A stretch of DNA of 64,000 nt from Splendidivirga corallicola (GCA_030442035.1 JAUJEA010000005.1:248001-312000), one strand, 5' to 3'. Counted from the first letter of the stretch, positions 35,316 to 47,481 are shown. Numbers and translations: made by a program. The notes: a model not told the origin generated them from the sequence alone.

Positions 35316-35331
35316 GTTAGTCTTATCTAAC
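35316..35331. promoter_or_regulatory. Candidate DtxR operator in the divergent region
   Basis: GTTAGTCTTATCTAAC has inverted half-sites GTTAG / CTAAC with 6 bases between, matching the interrupted palindromes of DtxR/MntR boxes. It lies 43 bases upstream of the regulator gene and 53 upstream of the receptor gene. Confidence 0.6.
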
Positions 35332-35384
35332 TTTTTAAATTTGTATCACAAAACAATTTTTATTTATATTCAAAAAATTATTGT

Positions 35385-37694
35385 ATGAACTATATGAGAA
35401 TATTTGTACTGACATCTCTATTTATTGTATTTACGCTTTCTGCAATGGCTCAAAATGCCATCATAAGAGGAATGGTATCTGACAGTGTGGAGGTCATACC
35501 ATTTGCCAGCGTATTTATAAAGGGAACAACCATTGGAACAACCACAGATGCCAATGGGGAATTCACTTTAAGAAATATACCAAAAGGGGACTATGTACTA
35601 GTGGCTTCCTTTGTTTCATATACCTCCATACAAAAAAATATCTCGGTTAAAGAAAACAGTGATATCACAGTGAACTTTGCATTAAAGCCCAACCAAACCA
35701 GGCTAGATGAAGTAGTTGTTACCGGAACAATGAAGCCCATTTCCAGATTGGAGAGCCCGGTTCCCGTAGAAGTTTATACACCGACCTTTTTCAAAGCCAA
35801 TCCTACTCCTTCTGTCTATGAAGCTATGTCAAATGTGAATGGTGTTCGTCCACAGGTAAACTGTTCGGTTTGTAATACCGGCGATATCCACATCAATGGT
35901 CTGGAGGGTGCTTACACCATGGTAACGATTGATGGCATGCCTATCGTGAGCGGACTCTCCACTGTTTATGGTTTAAGCGGTATTCCACAGTCATTGATCG
36001 AACGAGTGGAAATTGTGAAAGGCCCTGCATCTACGCTGTATGGTTCTGAGTCGGTAGGTGGTCTAATCAATGTGATTACCAAAAAACCAAATAATGCACC
36101 TTTATTTACAGGAGATGTATTTACTACCTCATGGGGTGAAATAAATACTGATATAGCATCCAAGTTTAATCTTGGCAAAAAAGCAGAGGCATTGGTTGGT
36201 GTCAATTACTTTAATTTCAATCAACGCATCGATAATAACAATGATAATTTCACCGATGTTACACTACAGGATCGTATTTCTGTTTTTAATAAATGGAACT
36301 TCAAACGTAAAGGAAATCGTGTTTTTTCATTGGCAGGCAGATATGTTTACGAGGATCGTTTTGGGGGTGACTTAGGTTGGGCAACCGAAAACAGAGGAGG
36401 AGACGATATTTATGGAGAGAGCATTTATACTAACCGATGGGAAATTTTTGGAACTTATCAACTTCCAGTGAAAGAGCGTGTGATGTTTATGTTTAGTGCA
36501 AACGAACACGATCAAAACTCGGTGTATGGGGATACCTGGTACATTGCAGATCAGAAAATTGCATTCGGACAACTCACCTGGAATAAGGAAGTAGGCAAAA
36601 GACATGATTTTCTGTTTGGTGCTGCTATGAGATATACTTATTATGATGATAACACCCCAGCTACTGCATCGTCGGATATAGATAATCCAAGTAATCAGCC
36701 TTCGCATACTTACTTACCCGGTTTGTTTGTTCAGGATGAGATTGTTTTAGACGATTATAACAAACTATTGCTGGGCATGCGATATGATTATAACTCACTT
36801 CATGGAAACATATTTACACCAAGATTCAACTACAAATGGAATTCTAAAAACAAGCAAAATATTTTACGCTTTAGTTTTGGGACCGGCTATCGTGTAGCCA
36901 ATGTATTTACTGAGGATCATGCTGCTCTTACAGGGGCGAGGGAGGTTGTTTTCTTGTCTGACCTGAAACCTGAGACTTCCTTCAATGTAAATATCAATTA
37001 TGTCAAGAAAATATATACCAGGAATGATTGGTTCATAGGAATTGATGGCGCTGTCTTCTACACCTATTTCAACAATAAGATATTTCCTGATTACGATACC
37101 GATCCTAATAAGATTATTTATGATAACCTTTCCGGTCATGCCGTTTCAAATGGGGTTTCTGTAAATCTGGAAGTTGTTTATAAGGATTTAAGTATTCTAG
37201 CTGGTGTAACTGCTATGGATGTTTTCAGTGTACAGGATGGTGTGCGAGAAAGACAGGAGTTAACAGAGCAATTTACCGGCACCTGGTCCATTGGATACGT
37301 GTTTCCAAAAATTGGTTTGTCCCTGGATTACACCGGGAATTTATACGGCCCGATGGCATTACCGCTGCTGGGAGATGATGATCCCAGGCCCGAGTTTTCA
37401 CCCTGGTGGAGTATTCAAAATATTCAGATAACCAAAGCCTTTGGGGATCACCTTGAATTGTATGGAGGAGTTAAGAACCTATTGAATTGGGTTCCCTGGA
37501 GAAACCTGGGAGATGCCGGACTTATCACACGTACAAATGATCCTTTTGATAAAAATGTTGTATTTGATACCAATGGAGAAGTTGTTGCGACACCAAATAA
37601 TCCATATGCTTTTACATTTGATCCAACCTACGTTTATGGCCCCAACCAGGGAATCAGAGGCTTTTTCGGTTTACGTTATACATTTGACCAATAA
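35385..37694 (+). CDS. TonB-dependent receptor with CarboxypepD_reg-like domain
   Basis: A 769-residue outer-membrane receptor. Signal peptide (about 1-22, ending in MAQ), CarboxypepD_reg-like domain (about 23-110: ASVFIKGTTIGTTTDANGEFTLRNIPKGDYVLVASF), then the plug (about 120-225). The plug contains NCSVCNTGDIHINGLEGAYTMVTIDGMP, a motif found in a particular Bacteroidota receptor group and including a CxxC pair. The barrel extends to FFGLRYTFDQ. The probable regulator is the divergent DtxR-like gene, so the ligand may be a manganese, iron or copper complex. A thioredoxin gene follows after 3 bases. Confidence 0.93.
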   Translation: MNYMRIFVLTSLFIVFTLSAMAQNAIIRGMVSDSVEVIPFASVFIKGTTIGTTTDANGEFTLRNIPKGDYVLVASFVSYTSIQKNISVKENSDITVNFALKPNQTRLDEVVVTGTMKPISRLESPVPVEVYTPTFFKANPTPSVYEAMSNVNGVRPQVNCSVCNTGDIHINGLEGAYTMVTIDGMPIVSGLSTVYGLSGIPQSLIERVEIVKGPASTLYGSESVGGLINVITKKPNNAPLFTGDVFTTSWGEINTDIASKFNLGKKAEALVGVNYFNFNQRIDNNNDNFTDVTLQDRISVFNKWNFKRKGNRVFSLAGRYVYEDRFGGDLGWATENRGGDDIYGESIYTNRWEIFGTYQLPVKERVMFMFSANEHDQNSVYGDTWYIADQKIAFGQLTWNKEVGKRHDFLFGAAMRYTYYDDNTPATASSDIDNPSNQPSHTYLPGLFVQDEIVLDDYNKLLLGMRYDYNSLHGNIFTPRFNYKWNSKNKQNILRFSFGTGYRVANVFTEDHAALTGAREVVFLSDLKPETSFNVNINYVKKIYTRNDWFIGIDGAVFYTYFNNKIFPDYDTDPNKIIYDNLSGHAVSNGVSVNLEVVYKDLSILAGVTAMDVFSVQDGVRERQELTEQFTGTWSIGYVFPKIGLSLDYTGNLYGPMALPLLGDDDPRPEFSPWWSIQNIQITKAFGDHLELYGGVKNLLNWVPWRNLGDAGLITRTNDPFDKNVVFDTNGEVVATPNNPYAFTFDPTYVYGPNQGIRGFFGLRYTFDQ

Positions 37695-37697
37695 TTC

Positions 37698-38177
37698 ATG
37701 ATAAGGCATTTGTTTATTTCCATTACATTTTTGCTATTAGGGAACCTAACTCCAGAATACTCATTGGCACAACTAAACACTTTTAGTTTTGCAGACATTG
37801 ATAGCCTGAATAGAGTTGAGAAAAGAGAAGTTGTTGTATTTATTCATACCGATTGGTGTAAATACTGTCATAAAATGCAAAGTACCACGTTCAAAAATGA
37901 TAAAGTGATTGCTCTTTTGAACGATCACTTTTATTTCATCAGTTTGAATGCCGAAACCAAACAAGATATCACCTATCAGGGATACACTTTTAAATTTAAA
38001 CCCACAGGGGGAAATACGGGAGTACATGAGATAGCCGAGCAACTTGGTACTATTGAAGGCAAGTTAAATTATCCTACTATTAGCATTCTCAATGAAAAAA
38101 ATGAAATTGTATTCCAGTACGACGGACTGATGAAGTCTAATGAATTATCAGCTGTTTTGAATGAATTAAATAAATAA
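37698..38177 (+). CDS. Thioredoxin-family protein
   Basis: A 159-residue exported thiol-disulfide protein. Signal peptide (about 1-25) and a thioredoxin domain with redox motif WCKYC (in TDWCKYCHKMQS, about residues 52-62). PTISILNEKNEIVFQYDG contains the cis-proline. The motif (T/S)DWCxxCHKM resembles DUF255-type or thioredoxin-like metal-protein chaperones. Cotranscribed with the receptor 3 bases upstream, it may keep the receptor CxxC or a metal-binding partner reduced; this is inference. Confidence 0.85.
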   Translation: MIRHLFISITFLLLGNLTPEYSLAQLNTFSFADIDSLNRVEKREVVVFIHTDWCKYCHKMQSTTFKNDKVIALLNDHFYFISLNAETKQDITYQGYTFKFKPTGGNTGVHEIAEQLGTIEGKLNYPTISILNEKNEIVFQYDGLMKSNELSAVLNELNK

Positions 38178-38280
38178 TAGATCGTGCTTGCTTTTTGCTG
38201 GTATATCTAGTTTTAACCAATCTCAAGATAAACCTGGCTTTCATGTCGAATTGATATTCGTTATAATGTTCTTATATAAA

Positions 38281-38311
38281 TGACAATAGCCCCGATTTGG
38301 GGCTATTGTCA
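38281..38311. terminator. Bidirectional terminator between the receptor operon and katG
   Basis: TGACAATAGCCCC, five-base loop, GGGGCTATTGTCA: a perfect 13-bp stem followed by TTTTA on the plus strand and TTTATA-like A+T on the other. It lies 103 bases after the thioredoxin gene and 44 bases before the katG stop, so it can serve both convergent units. Confidence 0.85.
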
Positions 38312-38355
38312 TTTTATGCCGTATGGTGGTTGTTTTTCTTTAGTTTTATCTCAAA

Positions 38356-40569
<2,214 letters not shown>

Positions 40570-40658
40570 TTATTTGAATTTTTAAGTTATGTATCAAAAG
40601 TAGTGCTTATATTTGATTGATAAAAACGATATTTTTTATATTAATATTGATGACATAG
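40570..40658. promoter_or_regulatory. Divergent katG-oxyR promoter region
   Basis: An 89-base A+T-rich region with short inverted ATATTTTTTATAT and ATTGATnnnnnnnATCGTT-like elements around 40610-40645. The OxyR protein would bind here; the sites are too degenerate to define from sequence alone. Confidence 0.45.
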
Positions 40659-41594
40659 ATGAACATTCAACAAATCGAATACATACTTGCTGTAAAGGAG
40701 TTAGGGAATTTCAGCTTAGCAGCAGAAAAATGTTGTGTGACCCAGTCCACATTGAGTACGATGATAGGCAAGTTTGAAGAAGAAATAGGTATCAAAATAT
40801 TTGACCGCAAGACTAAACCCGTTTCCATTACCAAAGAAGGAAAGACAATTATTCAACAGTTTGGAATAATTTCAAAGGAGGTCGATGTACTGAATGAAAT
40901 CATTAAATCGCTCAAAGGTGAGTTGACCGGAACACTGAACATCGGTATTATCCCTACTGTTGCACCTTATGTTTTACCGGAGTTTTTAAATGATTTTGCT
41001 GAAAAGTTTCCCAATATTTCTTTTTCTGTAAGTGAAATGACCACCAATACTATTACTGACCTGTTATTAAAAAGAGAATTAGATGTGGGTATATTGGCCA
41101 TCCCTATTAACTTAACAGACCTGGTGGAAATACCACTGTATAATGAGCCTTTTGTTTTATATGATTGTACAGAGGAAGCTGCTGAGAGTTTTGTAAAAAT
41201 GGAAAATATAGATTTCAATAAATTCTGGTTGTTGGAGGAAAGTCATTGTTTAAATACCCAAGTAAAAAGCATCTGTGATTTGGACAATTGTAAAAACCAG
41301 GAAGGTATTAATTTTGATTTCAGGGCCGGTTCTATAGATAGTCTGATCCGATTTGTAAAAATAAATAAAGGGCTTACGATGCTTCCCTTTTTAGCATCTT
41401 TAGATTTTACGCCACGTGAGCATAAGAAAGTAAAGTATTTTCAATCACCTGTTCCGGTGAGAGCGATAGGGTTAGTTGTTCATAAGCACTTTGTGAAAAA
41501 ACAACTTCTGAAGTTACTACAATTGGAAATTCAGGGAAAGATTGTCCCATTGCTAAATTCAAGCCCTAATGAACTAGTGGTATCTCCTGTTTAA
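40659..41594 (+). CDS. oxyR: LysR-family peroxide regulator, OxyR
   Basis: A 311-residue LysR-type regulator. The helix-turn-helix is at about 1-60 (QIEYILAVKELGNFSLAAEKCCVTQSTLSTMIGKFEEEIG). The effector domain carries HCLNTQVKSIC (Cys about 199 and 208), which matches the OxyR redox pair in position, spacing (9) and the HCL..Q..C context. The divergent position next to katG confirms the assignment. Oxidation would activate katG transcription. Confidence 0.93.
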   Translation: MNIQQIEYILAVKELGNFSLAAEKCCVTQSTLSTMIGKFEEEIGIKIFDRKTKPVSITKEGKTIIQQFGIISKEVDVLNEIIKSLKGELTGTLNIGIIPTVAPYVLPEFLNDFAEKFPNISFSVSEMTTNTITDLLLKRELDVGILAIPINLTDLVEIPLYNEPFVLYDCTEEAAESFVKMENIDFNKFWLLEESHCLNTQVKSICDLDNCKNQEGINFDFRAGSIDSLIRFVKINKGLTMLPFLASLDFTPREHKKVKYFQSPVPVRAIGLVVHKHFVKKQLLKLLQLEIQGKIVPLLNSSPNELVVSPV

Positions 41595-41657
41595 ATTCCC
41601 ATAAAGAATTAGTGTAAAATGCCTTTTAATACATTTTCACAAGATGTCGTAAAGTGT

Positions 41658-41813
41658 TTATTCTACCATATCATTGAGGTATTCAACTATAATATCATTT
41701 ATCTCATTGAAAAAAATAAAGTCCCTATCGCGAGAATTGAATAAGGCTACAAACGAAATATCTTTATTGAACTTGACCAAAGTTATACTTGTCCCTGGCA
41801 AACTTCCGGTATA
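41658..41813 (-). pseudogene. C-terminal remnant of a serine hydrolase (beta-lactamase family)
   Basis: A 51-codon fragment (TGSLPGTSITLVKF, VALFNSRDRDF, EINDIIVEYLNDMVE) that matches the C-terminal end of COG1680 serine hydrolases, the segment just after the third active-site motif. An in-frame TAG (41814-41816) closes it two codons upstream, and no upstream catalytic domain is present. It is a decayed gene fragment between oxyR and the antiporter gene. Confidence 0.6.
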
Positions 41814-41915
41814 CTAAAAGACTGTTTTTTCAGCCATTAAACGCTGTATATATTTAGTAGTAAGTTTCATTTATTCTGTGAGCCAACATTTTTTTGATGA
41901 TTGCCACGTCCTTTT

Positions 41916-43904
41916 TCAGTTTATCATTCGGCGAAATCTTTCTATGTCACCTTGCTGGCCATTTATATACAATAAATCATCTTGTGCTAATATTTCCTCC
42001 GGCTGAATGTTGTCTATCATTTTTTCGTTTCGAGAAATAGCCAAGATACTTATTCCAAATTCAGTTCTTAAATTCAACTCTTTTAAAGATTTCCCAATTA
42101 ATGGTCCACTATCTTTATTTACTCTTAAACAGGTGATAATGAAATCAGGGAATTTTGTTAGTCTAAAAGTTCTCGGCAATTTCTTTTGATGTTGAAACAA
42201 ATCATAATTATGAGCCCTGATGGAATCTATGAAGTGCTCGATATCATCCTGGGGCACCAAGAAATTGTGAAGGATATGCGAAAATATTTCAACTGAGGTC
42301 TCAAATTCTTCGGGGATCACATCATCAGCACCCAGTGCCAAAAGTTCATTGATCTCTTTAACATAACGAGTTCTTACGAGTAAATAAATTGACTGCGAAA
42401 TGGCACGGATGTTTCCGATAATTGCCTTTGTACCCTTTGGGTCAGATATTGCCACTACGACGGCTCTTGCGGTGGACAGGTTTGTTGATTCCAGGATGTG
42501 ACTTTGGGTGGCATCCCCGAAAATCATTGGCACACCATTTTGACGCTCCTTTCTTACTATGTCCGCATTCAACTCGATTACAATATAAGGTATGTTGCTG
42601 AATTGGGCCGCTTTAGCCAAATTAGATCCATTAATACCATAGCCAATGATAACAAGATGATTGTTATATTCATCAATTTGACTGATACTTTGGTCACTAT
42701 CCGACTTGACAGAAGGACCATAACTAATCTTCTTTACCAATCCTGTTTCTAATAATCTGTTGGAAATGCCTTGAGAGAACATGATAACAAACGGTGTGAG
42801 CAGCATTGATACTATAGAGACTGCTAAAAAGTATTGATTGGTTTCTTCATTCAACAGATTGTACTCAACACCTACTTTGGAAAGAATAAATGAAAATTCA
42901 CCGATCTGAAATAATGAAAGCCCGGTTAGCAATACAGTGCGAGGTGGATATTTTAGCACGGCAATTGCCAGTGATGCAATGGTCGATTTTAGTAGAAAAA
43001 CAACCAGCACAATCAACAAAATAATCCCTGAATTTTGTATAAAGAAGCCCAGATCAAGCAACATTCCAACCGATATAAAAAAGATACTGGTGAACAGCTC
43101 TCTGAATGGCAGCATAATACTTGTCGCCTGGTGGCTGTAATCGGATTCTGAAATAATCAGACCTGCTAAAAAGGCTCCTAATGCCAATGACAGTCCGGCT
43201 TCTGAAGTTAAAAATGCCACGGCAAAACAAATTGTAATAGTTGTAAGCAGGAATAGTTCTTTACTTTTTGTTTTGGTTATTGTGTACATGAGTTTTGGAA
43301 CTATGTACTTAATACTGATTATTGTGACTACAATTACAACTGCTGATTTAAGCAATAACGATGCAATACTCAAGGTAAGGTTGGTAGACTCTCCCGCAAT
43401 GATCGGTGTCACCAATATCATTGGAACCACGATAATGTCCTGGAAAATAAGAATACCTAATACATTTCGTCCATGAGGTGTTGTTAGTTCATTCCTCTCC
43501 TGAAAAACTTTTAAAACAATGGCTGTACTTGATAATGAAAATAAAAAGCCCACAAACACAGCTTCATTCAAAGCGTATCCCAATGAGAAATAAACTGTCC
43601 CTGAAACGAGTATGGTTATTCCAACTTGTAGCAATCCACCAATAAAAACAGTCTTTTTAATGGATACAAGCTGCTTTAAAGACAGTTCCATTCCAATAAC
43701 GAACAATAGCAGGATAATTCCAATTTCAGAAATCACCTCAACCTCCTCAACTGCCTTAATGAGGCTAAGTCCGTATGGACCAATAAGGGTTCCGGTTAAC
43801 AGAAATCCCAAGATTGATGGGAGATTGATACGTTGAAGGATAAATACGATAATAACCGAAAACCCTAATAGAATAAATATGTCTTGTAATAGAGGTAAGT
43901 GCAT
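41916..43904 (-). CDS. Monovalent cation:proton antiporter-2 (CPA2) with TrkA domains
   Basis: A 662-residue inner-membrane antiporter of the KefB/YbaL type. About 12 membrane helices occupy residues 1-385 (LLFVIGMELSLKQL and the helical segments around 100-380). A TrkA-N Rossmann domain follows (about 415-535: HLVIIGYGINGSNLAKAAQFSNIPYIVIE), and a TrkA-C domain is at the end (about 575-662). It would exchange K+ or Na+ for H+ under nucleotide or glutathione-adduct control. A weak copy of the promoter-like motif TTGAAAGT...CAAAA lies at about 44021-44036. Confidence 0.92.
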   Translation of the reverse strand: MHLPLLQDIFILLGFSVIIVFILQRINLPSILGFLLTGTLIGPYGLSLIKAVEEVEVISEIGIILLLFVIGMELSLKQLVSIKKTVFIGGLLQVGITILVSGTVYFSLGYALNEAVFVGFLFSLSSTAIVLKVFQERNELTTPHGRNVLGILIFQDIIVVPMILVTPIIAGESTNLTLSIASLLLKSAVVIVVTIISIKYIVPKLMYTITKTKSKELFLLTTITICFAVAFLTSEAGLSLALGAFLAGLIISESDYSHQATSIMLPFRELFTSIFFISVGMLLDLGFFIQNSGIILLIVLVVFLLKSTIASLAIAVLKYPPRTVLLTGLSLFQIGEFSFILSKVGVEYNLLNEETNQYFLAVSIVSMLLTPFVIMFSQGISNRLLETGLVKKISYGPSVKSDSDQSISQIDEYNNHLVIIGYGINGSNLAKAAQFSNIPYIVIELNADIVRKERQNGVPMIFGDATQSHILESTNLSTARAVVVAISDPKGTKAIIGNIRAISQSIYLLVRTRYVKEINELLALGADDVIPEEFETSVEIFSHILHNFLVPQDDIEHFIDSIRAHNYDLFQHQKKLPRTFRLTKFPDFIITCLRVNKDSGPLIGKSLKELNLRTEFGISILAISRNEKMIDNIQPEEILAQDDLLYINGQQGDIERFRRMIN

Positions 43905-44221
43905 TAATTGATCCTTGTTTTATTAATTTCTTCTTTTGACTTTTTGATTTCAGAATATAGGATTTCTACTATAGAATTGAAATACCAGCATCCGGTACGA
44001 TCATAATCAGATCATATTTTGGCAAAGTACTTTCAACTGCTACTTTATTGAACAAGATAAGAAAATTAGCTTGATGAGAGAGGCATTGTGTATAGAGTAT
44101 CCCTTTAATGATCACTGCTCGCTCTTAATTAAGTAATGTAAGGATCCTGGCACTCATTTGTTTTGTAAGAACCGGGCTTCACCATGCTCATTAAATTTTC
44201 GTTTCACTATGCAACACATGT
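43905..44221. other. Gap between antiporter and reductase-like genes
   Basis: A 317-base A+T-rich gap. It contains TTGAAAGTAC (minus strand, 44027-44036) followed by CAAAAT, a partial copy of the promoter-like motif, 120 bases upstream of the antiporter start. No gene is supported. Confidence 0.4.
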
Positions 44222-44776
44222 TCATTCTTTTTTTATTTCATACCATAGTTCTACCATCCCGTCCTTGTAAGCTGTTACATCTTTAAGATGCAACTGCTGT
44301 TCCTGGCCAATGTAGTCAAAAAATAGTGTTCCGTTGCCTAGCATAACAGGCATGATTGATACGATTATGTCGTCCACCAGTTTCAAGCGGACAAAGTCTT
44401 TGGTGATCATAGCCCCCCCAACCATCCATATATTCTTGTAGTTTGGTTTTAGTCGGTCGTTTACAAGTTTAACCAGGTCACCCGAGTAGTACTCGACATT
44501 TTCTCGGTCAGACGTCAGATCTCTATGAGTCAATACAATAACCGGCACATTGCCATAGGGCCATCCGAGTTCCAGTGCATGTTCATATGTCCGGGAACCC
44601 ATAACATAGCAGTCGATGGCATTAACAAATTCCTCTATAGCTTCTTCGCTAAGTGTAATTCCTTTATCGTAATTGTCAGTTGATTGAAGCCAGGAAATAC
44701 TTCCGTCTTTTCTGGCTATAAAGCCATCAAGACTTGAAACCATGTGTATTGTCACTTTGGATGCACCTGTTGTCAT
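44222..44776 (-). CDS. Dihydrofolate reductase family protein (RibD C-terminal-like)
   Basis: A 184-residue NAD(P)H-binding reductase-like protein (RibD_C / YyaP-YwjB group). Landmarks are ASKVTIHMVSSLDGFIARKDGSISWLQ (about 3-30), CYVMGSRTYEHALELGW (about 63-79) and NIWMVGGAMITKDFVRLKLVDDIIVSIMPVMLGNGTLFF (about 121-159). The group is often found in detox or resistance contexts but has no defined substrate. The start is ATG 44776; an upstream start at 44848 is not favoured. It is alone on its strand here. Confidence 0.88.
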   Translation of the reverse strand: MTTGASKVTIHMVSSLDGFIARKDGSISWLQSTDNYDKGITLSEEAIEEFVNAIDCYVMGSRTYEHALELGWPYGNVPVIVLTHRDLTSDRENVEYYSGDLVKLVNDRLKPNYKNIWMVGGAMITKDFVRLKLVDDIIVSIMPVMLGNGTLFFDYIGQEQQLHLKDVTAYKDGMVELWYEIKKE

Positions 44777-45006
44777 TTTCAAATATGCACAACGTACAAA
44801 TGTAAATGTAATGGTTTGACCGTTTGTGGGCAAGCCCCGAGAGATCAATACATTTATATACTATCCTCAATAGCTTTTTGATGAATAACATTCATAAAGG
44901 ACTATAATTTAAATAACCTGGTTAGGCTATGGATTTTCTGTGGGTTGTTATTGCTTGTGATTATCAAGACGCTAACACATAACCTAAACCATTTTTTATG
45001 AAATCA

Positions 45007-45840
45007 TTAGGAATGGCGTGTTAACTCAAATTTATTCAATGAGTAGAGATAAAATAACAAGGGAACTGCTATTACCATAGCCGACAGGCTTAACCAACCA
45101 TTATGTACAAATTCATACTGACCAATATCTTTTATTAATCCATATTGCATAGGTAAAATTGTAAAATCCCCAATGGTGTGAAGCACAATTGACGGCCAAA
45201 TGGATCGTGTGAGATAAACTAATACGCCATGAAATATACTATAGATAAGAAAGAAGAGAGCGAAAGCAATAGTTGCATAACTATGACTCAAATGAACTAT
45301 ATAAAATATAATTCCAGTCACTAAAATGCCAACTACCCAGCCATGCTTTTTTTGGATTTGTGAAAGCATGTATCCTCTGAACGCAGCTTCTTCGACTACT
45401 CCGGCTGTGGAGGCAATAGTCAAAAAAACTGAAGCTTGGGTCCACCAGGGAAATGGTGTTAAATCAAAAGGGGCCTCCAAAGCCTCGGGAGGCAAGACGG
45501 TATGTTTGGAAATTATAAAAACTAACCCAAGAACACCGATCATGCCTATACTTCCGGCCAGTAAAGACCAAAGCCATATTTTAAATGGTAGTTTTTTAGC
45601 TCTAAGGTTCCGCTTTCTTTGTTGACTGGTTGATATGGGCTTCCAGGATCCGTTTAAGTATTTCAAGAATATAAAAAGCCACGCTAATGTTATCGGCAAG
45701 AATAAAGGAAGTGATGGGGCAATATATAGATTTAAATAGACTATAATGCTCTGAGGAAACTGCCCAACGAATAAAATGAAGACCCCGACAATGATGGAAC
45801 GAATCAATATTGGAAGTTTTTTCCAGATGTTTATGATCAT
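45007..45840 (-). CDS. CPBP family intramembrane glutamic endopeptidase
   Basis: A 277-residue membrane protease of the CAAX/Abi (CPBP) family with about eight helices. Motif 1 is VVEEAAFRGY (EExxxR, about 155-164), motif 2 is the His of VHLSHSYA (about 192), and motif 3 is VLHTIGDF (about 225). All catalytic elements are intact, in contrast to the degenerate relative at 31316. Such enzymes cleave prenylated or membrane peptides, including bacteriocin immunity roles; the target here is unknown. Confidence 0.9.
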   Translation of the reverse strand: MIINIWKKLPILIRSIIVGVFILFVGQFPQSIIVYLNLYIAPSLPLFLPITLAWLFIFLKYLNGSWKPISTSQQRKRNLRAKKLPFKIWLWSLLAGSIGMIGVLGLVFIISKHTVLPPEALEAPFDLTPFPWWTQASVFLTIASTAGVVEEAAFRGYMLSQIQKKHGWVVGILVTGIIFYIVHLSHSYATIAFALFFLIYSIFHGVLVYLTRSIWPSIVLHTIGDFTILPMQYGLIKDIGQYEFVHNGWLSLSAMVIAVPLLFYLYSLNKFELTRHS

Positions 45841-45921
45841 AACCTAGCATGATTTGTTGTTGCGTTAATCGTATGGACACCCCACCTGATTCATCCTTTT
45901 TGCTGATATAGCTAACTCCTT

Positions 45922-47481
45922 CTAAAGACCTCCTACTATTGTTGGTAACGTGTTGCTTTGATCGAGATATTGATTGATGTCCACTCTTCTCTTATTGTTA
46001 TTGGCAACAACAATAGCTTTCTTAATTTTTTCGATTTGATTTCTGTCAATCCTGTAGTTATTGAAAAATACCATTTCTATTTTTTTAGTATTATCAATAT
46101 TTTCCAATGGATTACCTGAAAGCAATACCAGGTTGGCTCTATACCCTTGTTGAATTTTACCTGTCTTACTCTTCATAAACTCAGCTGGAATCTGTGTTGC
46201 GGCTTTCAAAACATCTTCATTTGTTATGCCGATTTCAGATAGTGATCTCATCTCATCATGCAGCGAAAAACCAGGAACCGTACAAGGCACATTCGCATCT
46301 GTTCCTACCATTATCCTGACACCATTTTTGTATAATGACTTTGTCATTATATGAATAGCCCGAACATAAGTTTCCCAAAACTTAACTGACTTGTTGAATT
46401 TTTCTGAATTTTCATTCAACTCCTTATCCTCATATTCATTATTACCCGGCAACCATCCTTTATAAAGATCAGACCCTTCTGCTATACCTGAATTGGCATA
46501 CTCCAGAGGTATTGTCTTTATAAAATCCTCAAGATTAAATTTTTGTTTTGGTAGACTTTCCATTAGCCAAATGGTTGTAGAAACTGCGATGTTATTTTTC
46601 ATCAGTTTAACAGCGATAGTATCCGCCGTGCTTTTTAGGTACTTTATGTACCCATCGGGATCATCATAGACGTAGCCTTCATAATCATTCATTGAACTCT
46701 TTATAAGTTCTTCAACATGGGCAATTTGTGTTTGTCCCGAACCATAAAGGTTTTTCAGGCCAATTTCATAAGATAAATGCCCAACAACAGGAATTTGCTG
46801 CTTTTTAGCTTCTTCCAATATAGCACGATACATCTCCAGGTTTAGGTAGCTACTTAATTTTAAAGCATCAAAACCGGCTTCTTTATGATTACGGATCATT
46901 TTCTTCACTTCTGCCTCTGATGTAACGTTGATGTGACCACCGGTCCAATTTTCAATTAGTGGGACAAGCCCTTCACGGCTACCGATTTTACGGCTGGCTA
47001 CATATAAGTCAGGACTGATAGATCCCGCTTCAGCCTCTTTTTTCCACTGAATGTGTTCATCGGTTCCATACATTTCGAAAATGGTTGTTACACCGTTAAC
47101 CAGATAGAGATATAAATCGTTTTTGCTGTCCTGAAGATGTACATGCGTGTCAATTAGTCCTGGAATCAAATACTTATCAGTACCGTTTATGTATTCAATG
47201 GTTGGTTGCAGTGAATCGACATCAGTTATGGTCTCGATCGTTCCATTTTTAAGGACAATATTTTTCAGTTTAAAATGGTTGCTGTCTGAGTAGAAAATAT
47301 TGATGTTTTTAATGCCCAATGTGGAATATTTGGACACAAAAGGTTGAGGTTCGATAACTTCTATATTGCTTCCTTTATGGTGACGTATTTGAAAATATGA
47401 CCATATAATTTCACCCCCAATACCTAAAATAAGTATGGTTAAAATGATAATTCCAATCTTCTTTAACAGTCTTTTTTTCAT
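45922..47481 (-). CDS. Amidohydrolase family protein
   Basis: A 519-residue metal-dependent hydrolase anchored by an N-terminal helix (KIGIIILTILILGIGGEIIW). The metal-binding HVH is in LIPGLIDTHVHLQD (about 110-122), with further ligands VGHLSY (about 238), AHVEEL (about 258) and GTDANVP (about 395). The composite domain closes at the C terminus with YRANLVLLSGNPLENI. It resembles imidazolonepropionase-like or prolidase-like exported amidohydrolases. The substrate cannot be read. The conserved promoter-like motif lies 167 bases upstream. Confidence 0.88.
   Translation of the reverse strand: MKKRLLKKIGIIILTILILGIGGEIIWSYFQIRHHKGSNIEVIEPQPFVSKYSTLGIKNINIFYSDSNHFKLKNIVLKNGTIETITDVDSLQPTIEYINGTDKYLIPGLIDTHVHLQDSKNDLYLYLVNGVTTIFEMYGTDEHIQWKKEAEAGSISPDLYVASRKIGSREGLVPLIENWTGGHINVTSEAEVKKMIRNHKEAGFDALKLSSYLNLEMYRAILEEAKKQQIPVVGHLSYEIGLKNLYGSGQTQIAHVEELIKSSMNDYEGYVYDDPDGYIKYLKSTADTIAVKLMKNNIAVSTTIWLMESLPKQKFNLEDFIKTIPLEYANSGIAEGSDLYKGWLPGNNEYEDKELNENSEKFNKSVKFWETYVRAIHIMTKSLYKNGVRIMVGTDANVPCTVPGFSLHDEMRSLSEIGITNEDVLKAATQIPAEFMKSKTGKIQQGYRANLVLLSGNPLENIDNTKKIEMVFFNNYRIDRNQIEKIKKAIVVANNNKRRVDINQYLDQSNTLPTIVGGL

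Noticed and set aside
44930-44995. GGTTAGGCTATG ... CATAACCTAAACC considered as an integron attC site
   Set aside because: The core triplets match only loosely (extra A in the second half), and no integrase is seen; evidence is too weak to annotate.
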